A stretch of 64,000 nt of DNA from Dongia_A sp044226685 (lineage in GTDB: Bacteria; Pseudomonadota; Alphaproteobacteria; Dongiales; Dongiaceae). A program made the position numbers and the translations under genes. The stretch covers positions 1-64,000 of the forward strand of contig JBGAGP010000006.1 in NCBI GenBank assembly GCA_044226685.1, written 5' to 3'. Positions 15,357 through 23,967 of the stretch are shown here, piece by piece (the stretch's first letter is position 1; every line of letters starts with the position of its first letter). The notes beneath the pieces are model-generated. The model did no database searches. It had not been told where the DNA came from and saw only the letters and a program-made list of their open reading frames with translations.

Positions 15357-16223
15357 TCAGGCTTTTCCGCGCCGCGGCAATCCGGCAAGCGTCGAAATCG
15401 CCAAGAATATCAGCAGGATGGCCATGCCAATCCACTGCTGCAGGGCGACCGCTTCGGACAGCAGCAGAATCGCCGCCAGGGTGGAGAAGGCCGGCTCCAG
15501 GTTCATGGTCAGCGCCGATTGCGCCGGCGGGATGTAGGTGAGGCCGAGGAACAGGAACAGGATGCCGAGGGTGTAGCAGATGCAGACGCCCGCCGTGGCG
15601 ATCCAGCCGAGCGCCGTCTCCGGCGGTGCGAAGTCGCCCGAGACCGCCAGATAGACCGCCAGGCCCAGCACCACCCACAGATTCATCCAGGCATTCATGG
15701 CGAAGGGATGCGCCTTGGCCATCGCCGCGCCACCGAACAGCGAGATGCCGGAGACGCCGGCCGCGGCGGTCAGGGCCAAAGCGATGCCGCGCCAGTCGAG
15801 CGCGCCGAAATCGCCCCAGGATGCGTAGACCAGGCCGCCGAAGGCGCCGAGCAGGCAGACCGCCTTCAGCGCCGTCATGCGTTCACGCCCCAGCAGGGGC
15901 GAGGCGATGCCGACCATCAGCGGGAAGGTATAGAGCAGCAGCACCGCCAGGCTGACCTTGATATAGGCGACGGAGGACAGGTAGCCGAACGACATCAGGA
16001 AGATGCAGATGGCGAGGCCGAGCGTCGCCGGAACCACTTTCCGCGGTACCAGGAGGCTTCGACCGCGCGCCAGCTGCAGCAGGCTCAGCGCCAGCATCAT
16101 GCAGGTCGAGCGCAGGAAGACCTGGGTGGGTGGATTGCTGCCGGCATCGTAGGCGAGCCGGGCAAAGGTGGTGATCAGGCTGACGAACAGGGCGGCAAAG
16201 AAGGTAATGGCAAGCCCGGTCAT
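15357..16223 (-). CDS. EamA/DMT-family transporter
   Basis: A 288-residue protein with ten hydrophobic helices in two EamA repeats (roughly residues 1-135 and 145-280), the standard size of drug/metabolite transporters. The conserved end of repeat two, SALTMNLEPAFSTLAAILLLSE, is clear. The substrate cannot be predicted. It reads toward nrdJ but is separated from it by 272 nt containing the NrdR boxes, so nrdJ probably has its own promoter. Confidence 0.88.
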   Translation of the reverse strand: MTGLAITFFAALFVSLITTFARLAYDAGSNPPTQVFLRSTCMMLALSLLQLARGRSLLVPRKVVPATLGLAICIFLMSFGYLSSVAYIKVSLAVLLLYTFPLMVGIASPLLGRERMTALKAVCLLGAFGGLVYASWGDFGALDWRGIALALTAAAGVSGISLFGGAAMAKAHPFAMNAWMNLWVVLGLAVYLAVSGDFAPPETALGWIATAGVCICYTLGILFLFLGLTYIPPAQSALTMNLEPAFSTLAAILLLSEAVALQQWIGMAILLIFLAISTLAGLPRRGKA

Positions 16224-16446
16224 GCGGCGCTTCGAGTCCGTCGTCGCAAGGCTGGTCAGGATTGCCTCCTCAGGGAAGGGATGTTCCGGGCGGGGATGGT
16301 TCTTTCACCAGTCTAGCGGAAGAACGGGAAGCGATGCGCGTGCCAGCGACAGGGGGCGCCCCGGTTTCGCCGTGACGGCCGGCCGGAAAGGCAGAAAAGC
16401 CTGATTTGACCGGGACTTGGCCAGGTCCGGCGGCGCGCCCGTCAGC

Positions 16447-16475
16447 TTGCCAGCGGCGCGGGCCGCCGATATAGT
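16447..16475 (+). promoter_or_regulatory. Sigma-70-like promoter for the NDUFA12 gene
   Basis: TTGCCA (16447-16452), a 17-nt spacer and TATAGT (16470-16475), 65 nt upstream of the start codon. The rest of the 316-nt divergent spacer 16224-16539 shows no other structure I can support. Confidence 0.5.
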
Positions 16476-16539
16476 CCGGCCAGTTTCGGAAGCCGCCCCG
16501 ACGCGGCCTTCCGAGTCCCTGGCACTCCTGGGCAGGCAG

Positions 16540-16893
16540 ATGTCGTTCGGCACTTGGCTTTTCACCCGCCTCCACGGCGAGCTCGTCGGCAGCGACGAGT
16601 TCGGCAACAAATACTTCGTCGACAAGCGCACCAAGGGCCAGAAGCGGGAACGCCGCTGGGTCATCTACAAGGGCGCGCCGGAAGCCAGCAAGGTGCCGGC
16701 GGAATGGCATGGCTGGCTGCATTCGACCACCAATCAGCTGCCGACGCAGGCCGGCCCGCGCCAGAAATGGCAGAAGGCGCATGTGCCCAACCTGACCGGT
16801 ACCGACCTCGCCTATCGCCCGCCGGGCCACACGCTGAAGGGCGGGCAGCGCGCGCCGGCGAGCGGCGATTACGAACCCTGGACGCCCAACTGA
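16540..16893 (+). CDS. NADH:ubiquinone oxidoreductase 17.2-kDa accessory subunit (NDUFA12/B17.2 family)
   Basis: A 117-residue homologue of the mitochondrial complex I subunit NDUFA12, an accessory subunit kept in alphaproteobacteria. Family landmarks are VGSDEFGNKYFVDKR, RRWVIYKG, PAEWHGWLH and the C-terminal YEPWTP. The frame is open 123 nt upstream of the ATG at 16540, but homology begins at MSFGTWLFTRLHG. In many alphaproteobacteria it lies near aat and mlaD rather than in the nuo operon, as here. Confidence 0.93.
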   Translation: MSFGTWLFTRLHGELVGSDEFGNKYFVDKRTKGQKRERRWVIYKGAPEASKVPAEWHGWLHSTTNQLPTQAGPRQKWQKAHVPNLTGTDLAYRPPGHTLKGGQRAPASGDYEPWTPN

Positions 16894-16987
16894 GCCGCTG
16901 GGCGGCCTGACGCAGCCGGGGCCGGGGGCTTCGGGCGCGGCTGGGTGATCGAGGCCATTTCCGCGATTGGGAGGAAGCTAGAGGGCC

Positions 16988-17449
16988 ATGGAGCGCAATA
17001 CTCTCGAAACCGTTCTGGGCGCCGTGGTGCTGCTGGTCGCCGCCGGATTTCTCTATCTCATCTATTCCGAGACCGAGATCGGCGCGACCTCGTCCGGCTA
17101 TCCGCTGGAGCTTCGCTTCGACAGTGGCGGATCGACCATCGTCGGCACCGATGTGCGCATCGCCGGAGTGAAGGTCGGCTCGGTGATCGACCAGCATTTC
17201 GATCCCGCGGCGTACCAGGCGGTGGTGACCATCGAGGTCGACAACGACGTGAAGCTGCCGAAGGACACCTCCGCGGTGGTGACCAGCGACGGCCTGCTGG
17301 GCGACAACTACATCCTGCTCAACATCGGCGGCGATGCCGAGATGCTGGCCCCGAAGGAGCGCATCCGCAACGTCCAGGGCGCCATAAATTTGGCCGATTT
17401 GATCAACAAGTTCGTGGTCGGGACGGATAGCGGCGGCACCAGCAACTGA
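16988..17449 (+). CDS. mlaD: Outer-membrane lipid asymmetry protein MlaD (MCE domain)
   Basis: A 153-residue protein with one N-terminal transmembrane anchor (residues 8-27) and a single MCE domain (about 37-115: SGGSTIVGTDVRIAGVKVG and SDGLLGDNYILL). MlaD hexamers bind phospholipids in the periplasm for the MlaFEDB transporter. The partner genes mlaE, mlaF and mlaB are not here; a detached mlaD beside NDUFA12 and DUF2155 is common in alphaproteobacteria. Confidence 0.92.
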   Translation: MERNTLETVLGAVVLLVAAGFLYLIYSETEIGATSSGYPLELRFDSGGSTIVGTDVRIAGVKVGSVIDQHFDPAAYQAVVTIEVDNDVKLPKDTSAVVTSDGLLGDNYILLNIGGDAEMLAPKERIRNVQGAINLADLINKFVVGTDSGGTSN

Positions 17450-17481
17450 GTGCCGGCCGCAGCGCGCGCAAGGATATCGAG

Positions 17482-17772
17482 ATGCCGGCGAAAAGCGGCT
17501 CCAACGCCAAGGACGGCACGGGAAAGGCCCCCGCAAAGGACACGGGCAAGGCGGCTTCGAAGGCGGAGCCGGTCTGGCGCCAGCCCGACGGCAAGCCGGT
17601 CTCCTGCGTCGAGAAGATCAAGGTGCTGAACCAGAATCTGGACGAGATTCGCCAGCTGGCCCAGGACGCGCTGGAAGACGCCATCCTGATGGGCTGCGAC
17701 GAGACTCAAGTGCGCGCGGTGCTGCAGGGCCTGGTCGACGACCTCCAGAATCCGTATCGGAAGAAGCCATGA
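17482..17772 (+). CDS. Conserved small protein of unknown function
   Basis: A 96-residue protein: a Lys/Ala-rich, probably disordered first 30 residues, then a helical region (VSCVEKIKVLNQNLDEIRQL) with two cysteines. No recognised domain and no signal peptide. AAGGA lies 7 nt upstream. It overlaps the next gene by ATGA (17769-17772), so it is translationally coupled to the DUF2155 protein. Confidence 0.7.
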   Translation: MPAKSGSNAKDGTGKAPAKDTGKAASKAEPVWRQPDGKPVSCVEKIKVLNQNLDEIRQLAQDALEDAILMGCDETQVRAVLQGLVDDLQNPYRKKP

Positions 17773-18215
17773 AGTTCCGGCATGCGGCGCTGGGCGCCGC
17801 GCTCGCCGCGGCCGTGCTGACCGGCCCCGCTTACGCGATGCAGATGCAGGGCGCCGTGCTGCAGGGCCTGGACAAGATCACCGCGCGCATCTCCACCATC
17901 AACGTGGCGGTCGGCCAGACCGTCGCCTTCGGGTCGCTGCAGATCACGCTCAAGGCCTGCGACAAGCACCCGCCGGAGGAAACGCCGGAGAGTGCCGCCT
18001 TCCTCCAGGTCGTGGAGCAGAAGCCGGGCGAGGCGCCGGTGACGCGGTTCTCGGGCTGGATGTTCGCATCCTCGCCGGCGCTCTCCGCCATGGAGCATCC
18101 GGTCTACGACCTCTGGGTGCTGGACTGCACCGGCACGGCCGAGAGCGAGCCGGCCCCGGCGCCGCAGGACGAATCCGGCGCCCCGGCGCCGGATGACGGC
18201 ACCCCCTCCAACTGA
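17769..18215 (+). CDS. DUF2155 exported protein
   Basis: A 148-residue periplasmic protein with a signal peptide ending in GPAYA (about residue 23). The mature part (AVGQTVAFGSLQITLKACDK, then FSGWMFASSPALSAMEHPVYDLWVLDC) matches the alphaproteobacterial DUF2155 family, which has two conserved cysteines likely to form a disulfide. The C-terminal 25 residues are Pro/Ala/Glu-rich and probably disordered. It is convergent with aat. Function unknown. Confidence 0.85.
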   Translation: MKFRHAALGAALAAAVLTGPAYAMQMQGAVLQGLDKITARISTINVAVGQTVAFGSLQITLKACDKHPPEETPESAAFLQVVEQKPGEAPVTRFSGWMFASSPALSAMEHPVYDLWVLDCTGTAESEPAPAPQDESGAPAPDDGTPSN

Positions 18216-18236
18216 TTCCGCTGACAGAAGCCGGCT

Positions 18237-18917
18237 CTAGCGGCCCGGGGCGGGCGCCGCGACGGCCGCGTCGAGCATCGTGCGCAGCGCGTCCAACGGC
18301 AGGTCGAGCGGAAAATTCGCACGCTGCTTCATCGCCTCGTTCAGGTGCTGGCGATAGACCTCGCGCGAGATCTCGACGGCGCCAAAGCGCTCCAGGTGCT
18401 TGGTGACGAATTGCGTGTCGAGCAGGGTGAAACCGCCCAGCTTCAGCCGCGCCACCAGATGCACCAGCGCGAGCTTGCTGGCGTCGGTCTCGCGGCTGAA
18501 CATGCTCTCGCCGAAAAACGCGCCGCCCAGGGCGACGCCATAGAGCCCGCCGACCAGCTCGCCGTCCAGCCAGGTCTCGACGCTATGGGCGTAGCCCATG
18601 ATGTGCAGCTTGCGGCAGAGATCGAAGATGGTGTCGTTGATCCAGGTCTGGCGGCGGCCGGGCGCCGGTTCGGCGCAGCCGGCGACCACGTCCTCGAAGG
18701 CGCGGTCGGCGGTGACCTGGAAGGGTCCCTTCAGGGCCGTCTTGCGCAGGCTGCGCGAGACGTGGAAGCGATCGAGGGGCAGGATGCCGCGGGCGTCCGG
18801 GTCGATCCAGTAGAGGTGCGGGTCGTGCCGCGATTCGGCCATGGGGAAGATCCCGATGGCATAGGCGCGCAGGAGCATTTCCGGCGTGACACGGGGCGAG
18901 CCAGCACGATTGGACAT
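18237..18917 (-). CDS. aat: Leucyl/phenylalanyl-tRNA--protein transferase
   Basis: A 226-residue enzyme of the bacterial N-degron pathway, adding Leu or Phe from aminoacyl-tRNA to proteins with N-terminal Lys or Arg, marking them for ClpS/ClpAP. Motifs: LLRAYAIGIFPMAE, WIDPDARGILPLD, TWINDTIFDLC, GYAHSVETWLDGELVGGLYG and ALVHLVARLKLGGFTLLDTQ. GGAGG precedes the start. In relatives aat usually follows accC directly; here 2.7 kb of plus-strand genes separate them. Confidence 0.96.
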   Translation of the reverse strand: MSNRAGSPRVTPEMLLRAYAIGIFPMAESRHDPHLYWIDPDARGILPLDRFHVSRSLRKTALKGPFQVTADRAFEDVVAGCAEPAPGRRQTWINDTIFDLCRKLHIMGYAHSVETWLDGELVGGLYGVALGGAFFGESMFSRETDASKLALVHLVARLKLGGFTLLDTQFVTKHLERFGAVEISREVYRQHLNEAMKQRANFPLDLPLDALRTMLDAAVAAPAPGR

Positions 18918-19021
18918 GGCGCCTCCTCTGGATTTGCAAGCCTAGCGCAATTGCCGGCCGTGGCAAAGTCGGAGCGTAGGGCGGGACGGGCCGCCGATGA
19001 CCCTGGGGATGTGGGGGATTC

Positions 19022-19552
19022 ATGGAACCGACCTATGTTCGGATGATGGCGGCCTATGGCGGCTGGATGAACGAGCGGATGCTCGATCGCTGCGGCGGCC
19101 TTGCCGACGAAGCGCGCCGGCGCGACCTGGGCGCCTTTTTCGGGTCCGTGCACGGCACGTTCGACCACCTGATCTATGGCGACATCGCCTGGATGGGCCG
19201 CTTCACTGGCAGCGCGATGCCGCGCGGCGCCATCGGCCACGTCGCACACGAATCCTGGTCGGACCTGGCGGCGGCGCGGCGCGCGCTCGACCGGAGAATG
19301 GTGATGTGGGCGGAGAGCGTGAGCGAGGCCTGGCTGGCCGAATCGATGTCCTATTCAAGCGCCGTCGACGGACAGACACGCATTCTGCCGCGCTGGATCC
19401 TGGTCACCCACATGTTCAATCATGGCACCCATCATCGCGGCCAGCTGACGACCCTGATGAAGCAGCTCGGCATCGATCCCGGGATCACCGATTTGCCCTG
19501 GCTGCCCGGCCTCTATGACGGCAGCCTTCTGGCCGCGGCGCCGCAAAAGTGA
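19022..19552 (+). CDS. DinB family protein
   Basis: A 176-residue four-helix-bundle protein. Metal-site histidines are the ones in GTFDHLIYGD (near residue 47) and in FNHGTHHRGQL (near residue 140), the DinB/YfiT pattern. Such proteins are often thiol-dependent (bacillithiol or mycothiol) transferases in Gram-positives; in proteobacteria their reactions are mostly unknown. GGGGG lies 5 nt upstream of the ATG. Confidence 0.88.
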   Translation: MEPTYVRMMAAYGGWMNERMLDRCGGLADEARRRDLGAFFGSVHGTFDHLIYGDIAWMGRFTGSAMPRGAIGHVAHESWSDLAAARRALDRRMVMWAESVSEAWLAESMSYSSAVDGQTRILPRWILVTHMFNHGTHHRGQLTTLMKQLGIDPGITDLPWLPGLYDGSLLAAAPQK

Positions 19553-19624
19553 TCGCGAGGGGACTTTACAATCCCGTCGATCAGTTCAGGATATCCACTT
19601 CAACCACAGCGAAAGGAGGTGCCG

Positions 19625-19846
19625 ATGAAAAAGACAGCAAGGGTGGCGCTGGGGTTCGCTGCGGCAATCGCGGCGGCCCCAGCGTTCGCCGAATGCCCGG
19701 CCCACACCGGAACAACCGCGCAGGCGCCGAGCACGCCCGTGCCGGTCGCGCAAGCGACCGCACCGGCCTCGACCCCGGTCGCCGACCAGCAGGTCGTGCT
19801 GACCCAGAGCGGGCCGGTTCCGGCGACCGAGGCGGACGCGCAATAG
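19625..19846 (+). CDS. Small exported Pro/Ala/Thr-rich protein
   Basis: A 73-residue protein: a signal peptide (MKKTARVALGFAAAIAAAPA, cleavage near AFA), then one cysteine and a low-complexity Pro/Ala/Thr/Val tail. AGGAGG lies 5 nt upstream of the ATG at 19625, a much better start than the ATG two codons earlier. No known family. It is followed by a terminator, so it is a single-gene transcript. Confidence 0.65.
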   Translation: MKKTARVALGFAAAIAAAPAFAECPAHTGTTAQAPSTPVPVAQATAPASTPVADQQVVLTQSGPVPATEADAQ

Positions 19847-19868
19847 CGTCGGCGGGCCGTCGACCAGC

Positions 19869-19903
19869 AAGCGCCGGTGTTGCCCCGCCGGCGCTTTTCT
19901 TTT
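19869..19903 (+). terminator. Rho-independent terminator
   Basis: Stem AAGCGCCGG (19869-19877) with CCGGCGCTT (19888-19896), a 10-nt loop, and a T-rich tract through 19903. It ends the small exported protein transcript. Confidence 0.8.
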
Positions 19904-20020
19904 GCGCGGGGCGAAGCCCTCCGCTAATGCTCCTAAGGTTGTTTTCCAGGCCGGATCTGCTGCGCGGGATTCGCCGAAATGGGGACTTGCCGGATTCCGG
20001 CACATGTCACAGGGGATTTC

Positions 20021-20584
20021 GTGAAGCGAAGCATCGCCCGCGCCGCCATCTGGCCGATGACGACCGCACTTTGCGCCATCATGGCCGTCACCTTCATCGG
20101 GACCTACGCGGCCGCCCAGGCAACCCAGCCCGCGGCACCCGAGGTGATCAAGGATTGGGAGCTGTTCTGCCCGGAGCCGAAGCCGAAGGACAAGCCGCGC
20201 ATCTGCGAGATCCGGACCGTCATCAAGGGCAAGGAAGGCGCGCGGCTCGGTGCCCTGGCGGTTGCGGCCGGCCCGGAACCGGGCAGCGCGACGGACGTGA
20301 TGATCGCCACGGCGCTGCTGCCGCTCGGCGTCGACCTCACCTTGGCGCCGGCGCTCAAGGTCGGCGAGAATGCGCCGGTGCCGCTGCAATTCCGCCGCTG
20401 CATGCAGCGCGGCTGCGAGGCGGTGGCGCTGCTCAACCTCGAGCAGCTCAACACAATGCGGTCCGGGACTATCGCGAAAGTGGCGGTCGGCATCGGCGGC
20501 GGCAAGACCGCGGTCTTCGAGTTCTCGCTCAACGGCTTCACTGGCGCGCATGACGCGCTTAAGAAGCGCATCGGCAAGTCATGA
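20021..20584 (+). CDS. Invasion-associated locus B (IalB) family protein
   Basis: A 187-residue exported protein. The GTG at 20021 follows AGGGGA and gives a proper signal peptide (MKRSIARAAIW, cleavage near YAAAQA); the frame is open to an ATG at 19979. The mature part matches IalB: VIKDWELFCPEPKPK, RICEIRTVI, FRRCMQRGCEAVALL and EFSLNGFTGAHDAL, with four conserved cysteines. IalB was named in Bartonella for host-cell invasion, but the family is widespread in free-living alphaproteobacteria. Its stop overlaps the TIGR03032 start by ATGA. Confidence 0.88.
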   Translation: MKRSIARAAIWPMTTALCAIMAVTFIGTYAAAQATQPAAPEVIKDWELFCPEPKPKDKPRICEIRTVIKGKEGARLGALAVAAGPEPGSATDVMIATALLPLGVDLTLAPALKVGENAPVPLQFRRCMQRGCEAVALLNLEQLNTMRSGTIAKVAVGIGGGKTAVFEFSLNGFTGAHDALKKRIGKS

Positions 20585-21666
20585 GCGCGGACATGGCCGG
20601 CAACGTCGCGGAAGGCCAGGAAGCCGCCAAGACGGAAATCACCTGTTCGCGCGGCCTTGCCGGGTGGCTGGTCGCGAACGACGTCAGCCTCGCCTTCACT
20701 TCGTACCAGACCGGGCAGCTGTTCCTGGTGGGCGTGCAGCAGGGCGGGGTGATTTCGATCAACCAGATCGGCTTCACCCGCGCCATGGGATTATGGGCCA
20801 GCCAGCAGCGCATCTACCTCGCCGCCCTGGCGCAGGTCTGGCGGCTGGAGAACATGCTGCGGCCGGGCGAGAAGGCGAACCAGCATTTCGACCGCTGCTA
20901 CATGCCGCGCAACGCCCAGAGCACCGGCGACATCGACGCGCATGAACTGGCGGTGCAGCCGAACGGCCGCGTCATCTTCGTCAACACGTCCTATTCCTGC
21001 CTCGCGGAGTTCGACCTCACCCACAGCTTCCGGCCGATCTGGAAGCCGCCCTTCATCAGCAAGCTGGCGCCGGAGGACCGCTGCCACCTCAACGGCCTCG
21101 CGATGCAGGACGGCAGGCCGCGTTACGTGACCGCGGTGTGCCGCAGCGACATCGTCAACGGGTGGCGCGACCGCCGCGCCGAGGGCGGCGTGCTGATCGA
21201 CCTCAAGGACGACCGCATCGTCACCGAGAAGCTGTCCATGCCGCATTCGCCGCGGCTCTACGACAACCGCCTGTGGCTGCTCGATTCCGGGCGCGGTTAC
21301 CTGTGCCGGGCTGACGAGAAGAGCGGCAAGCTGGTGGAAGTCGCGTTCCTGCCCGGCTTCCTGCGCGGGCTGGCGTTCCACAACAACGCGGCCGTGGTGG
21401 GCCTGTCGCTGCCGCGCGACAAGAGCTTCGCCGGGCTGCAGCTGGACGCCAACCTGAAGCAGAAGGATGCCGATCCCTGGTGCGGGATCCAGGTCATCGA
21501 CCTGCGCACCGGCGACGTGCTGCAATGGCTGCGGCTCGAGGGCCTGGTGCGCGAGTTGTTCGACGTCGCGGTCATTCCCGGCGTGCGCTGCCCCATGGCG
21601 GTCAGCCCGCAGGCGCCGGAATTCGCCAGCACGGTCACGCGGGTCGAGCAGTTCGGATCGCTCACC
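20581..21666 (+). CDS. TIGR03032 family protein, 3' end missing
   Basis: About 360 residues resemble the TIGR03032 beta-propeller-like family: LAGWLVANDVSLAFTSYQTG, DIDAHELAV, the DRCHLNG motif and GVRCPMAVSP near the C-terminus. The natural end should come a few residues later, but no stop codon occurs: the frame runs on to 23469, entirely antisense to accC and accB. The end given here is where accC homology begins on the other strand. The start overlaps the IalB stop (ATGA). Either the gene lost its stop in a rearrangement or the assembly is wrong at this point. Function of the family is unknown. Confidence 0.7.
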
Positions 21667-21680
21667 GGCGTTCATGATGC
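21655..21680. other. Junction where accC and the TIGR03032 gene both lose their 3' ends
   Basis: From the right, AccC homology stops after residue 426 (RRIMNA, codon at 21667-21669), about 20 residues short of the normal end. From the left, TIGR03032 homology ends around 21,650. There is no intergenic spacer and neither gene has a stop codon of its own. Breakpoint of a deletion, inversion or insertion, or an assembly chimera. Confidence 0.7.
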
Positions 21681-22944
21681 GGCGGTGCACCGGGATCGAG
21701 GTGTGCACGCCGTTGATCACCATCTCCTCCAGCGCGCGGCGCAGGCGCATCATGCATTCGTTGCGGCTGCGGCCGTGCACGATCAGCTTGGCGATCAGGC
21801 TGTCGTAATGCGACGGCACGCGGTAACCGCCGTAGAGCGCGGAATCCACGCGCACGCCGAGGCCGCCGGGGGCGTGATACTCGGTGACCCGGCCCGGCGA
21901 CGGCGCGAAAGTCTCCGGGTTCTCGGCGTTGATGCGGCATTCGATGGAGTGGCCGTTGAAGGTGATGTCGGATTGCACCATGCCCAGCGGCGCGCCGGAG
22001 GCGACGCGGATCTGTTCCCGCACCAGGTCGATGCCGGTGATCATCTCCGTCACCGGATGCTCGACCTGCAGGCGGGTGTTCATCTCGATGAAATAGAACT
22101 CGCCGTCCTGGAACAGGAACTCGATGGTGCCGACCGAGCGATAGCCCATCTTGCGCATGGCGCCGGTGGCGACTTCGCCGATGCGGGCGCGCTGCTCCGC
22201 GTTGAGCGCGGGCGATGGCGCCTCTTCCACCAGCTTCTGGTGGCGACGCTGCAACGAGCAGTCGCGCTCGCCCAGATGCACGACGTTGCCGTGGTTGTCG
22301 GCCAGGATCTGGATCTCGATGTGGCGCGGATGGGAGAGGTATTTCTCCATGTAGACGGCGTCGTTGCCGAAGCTCTTCATCGCCTCGCTGCGCGCCATCG
22401 ACCAGGCCTGCGACAGCTCGCTCTCGTCATTGGCGACGCGCATGCCCTTGCCGCCGCCGCCGGCGGCGGCCTTGATCAGGACGGGATAGCCGATCTGCTT
22501 CGCCCATTGCCTGGCGTCGGCCTCGTCCTTCACCTCGCCGCTGGAGCCCGGCACCACCGGAATGCCGAAGCGGATGGCGGCGTCCTTGGCCTGCACCTTG
22601 TCGCCCATCAGGGTCAGGTGATCCGGCGCCGGGCCGATGAAGGTGAAGCCGTGCTCCTCGACCATCGCGGCGAAGCGGGCATTCTCGGACAGGAAGCCGA
22701 TGCCGGGATGGATCGCGTCCGCGCCGGTGATGGTGGCGGCGGAGATGATCGCCGGCATGTTCAGGTAGGAATCGCGCGACGGCGCCGGGCCGATGCACAC
22801 ACTCTCATCGGCCAGGCGCACATGCATGGCATCGGCGTCGGCCACCGAATGCACGGCGACGGTGCGAATCCCCATCTCGCGGCAGGCGCGGTGGATGCGG
22901 AGCGCGATCTCGCCGCGATTGGCGATCAGGATTTTTTCGAACAT
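21667..22944 (-). CDS. accC: Acetyl-CoA carboxylase, biotin carboxylase subunit, C-terminus replaced
   Basis: Biotin carboxylase carboxylates the biotin on AccB, the first step of fatty acid synthesis. Residues 1-426 are typical: ILIANRGEIALRI, the ATP-grasp Gly-rich loop AAAGGGGKGMR near 160, HIEIQILAD, ERDCSLQRRHQKLVEE and the metal-binding FIEMNTRLQVEHPVTE. Normal proteins end about 20 residues later with a conserved DIHWLE-like tail. Here that tail is absent and the frame continues, without homology, to a stop at 20791 (717 codons in total), antisense to the TIGR03032 gene. If real, the product carries a 290-residue nonsense extension, surprising for an essential gene. Confidence 0.9.
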
Positions 22945-22968
22945 CGCCTTGCCGTCTTCCCGGGCGGC

Positions 22969-23415
22969 CTAGGCGATGACCATGAGCGGCTCGCCGAACT
23001 CGACCGGCTGGCCGTCCTGCACCAGGATCTGGGTGATGGTGCCGGCATGCGGCGCCGGGATCGGGTTCATCACCTTCATCGCCTCGATGATCAGGATGGT
23101 CTGGCCCTTGGCGACGCGGTCGCCGACCTTGACGAAACTGGCGGCGTTCGGCTCCGGCGAGAGATAGGCGGTGCCGACCATGGGCGAGGAGACCGAGCCG
23201 GCCGCCGGCGCGTCGGGCGCGCCGGACGCAGCTGCCGCCGCGGCAGACGCTGCCGCGACCGCCGCGGGGGCGGCGAAGACGGCGGGGCCGGTGCCGCCGG
23301 CATTGACGCGCACGCGCGCGCCGTCCTTTTCGAACTCGATCTCGGTCAGGCCGGTTTCCTTCAGGAGCTGCGCCAGCTTGCGGATCAGGGCCTCATCGAT
23401 ATCGAATTTGCTCAT
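22969..23415 (-). CDS. accB: Acetyl-CoA carboxylase biotin carboxyl carrier protein
   Basis: A 148-residue biotin carrier. The N-terminal segment (MSKFDIDEALIRKLAQLLKE) is typical, a flexible Ala/Pro-rich linker covers about 45-75, and the C-terminal biotinyl domain has biotin-accepting Lys114 in EAMKVMN. It lies between aroQ (2 nt) and accC (24 nt) in one operon. The frame is open far upstream within aroQ; the ATG at 23415 is the homologous start. Confidence 0.95.
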   Translation of the reverse strand: MSKFDIDEALIRKLAQLLKETGLTEIEFEKDGARVRVNAGGTGPAVFAAPAAVAAASAAAAAASGAPDAPAAGSVSSPMVGTAYLSPEPNAASFVKVGDRVAKGQTILIIEAMKVMNPIPAPHAGTITQILVQDGQPVEFGEPLMVIA

Positions 23416-23417
23416 GT

Positions 23418-23870
23418 TCAGACTTTCTTCTTGACCAATGCCGCGATCGCATCCAGCGCCAACAGATAACCCTGGGCGCCGAGCCCGCAGATGACACCGG
23501 TCGCAGCCTGGCTGGTGAAGGTGTGATGGCGGAAGCGCTCGCGGCGATGAATGTTGGAAAGATGCACCTCGATGACCGGCAGCTCGGCGATCTGCAAGGC
23601 GTCGAGCAGAGCGATCGAGGAATGGCCATAGCCGCCCGGATTGATGACGATGCCGGCGGCTTGGCCACGCGCCTGCTGGATCCAGGTGACCAGCTCGCCC
23701 TCGATGTTCGACTGGCGGAAATCCACCGCCAGGCCGAGTTCCTTGCCCCGCCTGGTGCACATCTTGGCGATCTCGGGAAGCGTGTCGCGGCCATAGATCG
23801 ACGGCTCCCGCACCCCCAGCATGTTGAGGTTTGGGCCATTCAGAATCAATATGTTAGGCAGCTTTGCCAC
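23418..23870 (-). CDS. aroQ: Type II 3-dehydroquinate dehydratase
   Basis: A 150-residue enzyme of the shikimate pathway, dehydrating 3-dehydroquinate to 3-dehydroshikimate. Motifs: LNGPNLNMLGVREPSIYG with the catalytic Tyr, NPGGYGHSSIALLDAL, and EVHLSNIHRRERFRHHTF with the active-site His. The start is the GTG at 23870, with GGGAG 5 nt upstream; an ATG at 23933 would overlap the promoter -35 element. First gene of the aroQ-accB-accC operon. Confidence 0.95.
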   Translation of the reverse strand: MAKLPNILILNGPNLNMLGVREPSIYGRDTLPEIAKMCTRRGKELGLAVDFRQSNIEGELVTWIQQARGQAAGIVINPGGYGHSSIALLDALQIAELPVIEVHLSNIHRRERFRHHTFTSQAATGVICGLGAQGYLLALDAIAALVKKKV

Positions 23871-23904
23871 GCCGGCTCCCCCGGGCCTTCCGATCCGTCG
23901 AATC

Positions 23905-23933
23905 GTTATAGCTGCGGCAATCCCCGGGCGCAA
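23905..23933 (-). promoter_or_regulatory. Sigma-70-like promoter of aroQ-accB-accC
   Basis: On the minus strand TTGCGC (23928-23933), a 17-nt spacer and TATAAC (23905-23910). A start site near 23898 would give a leader of under 30 nt before the GTG, supporting that start codon. Confidence 0.6.
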
Positions 23934-23967
23934 CTTGAGCCACCCCGGTCACCGCCGGGGGCCATCC

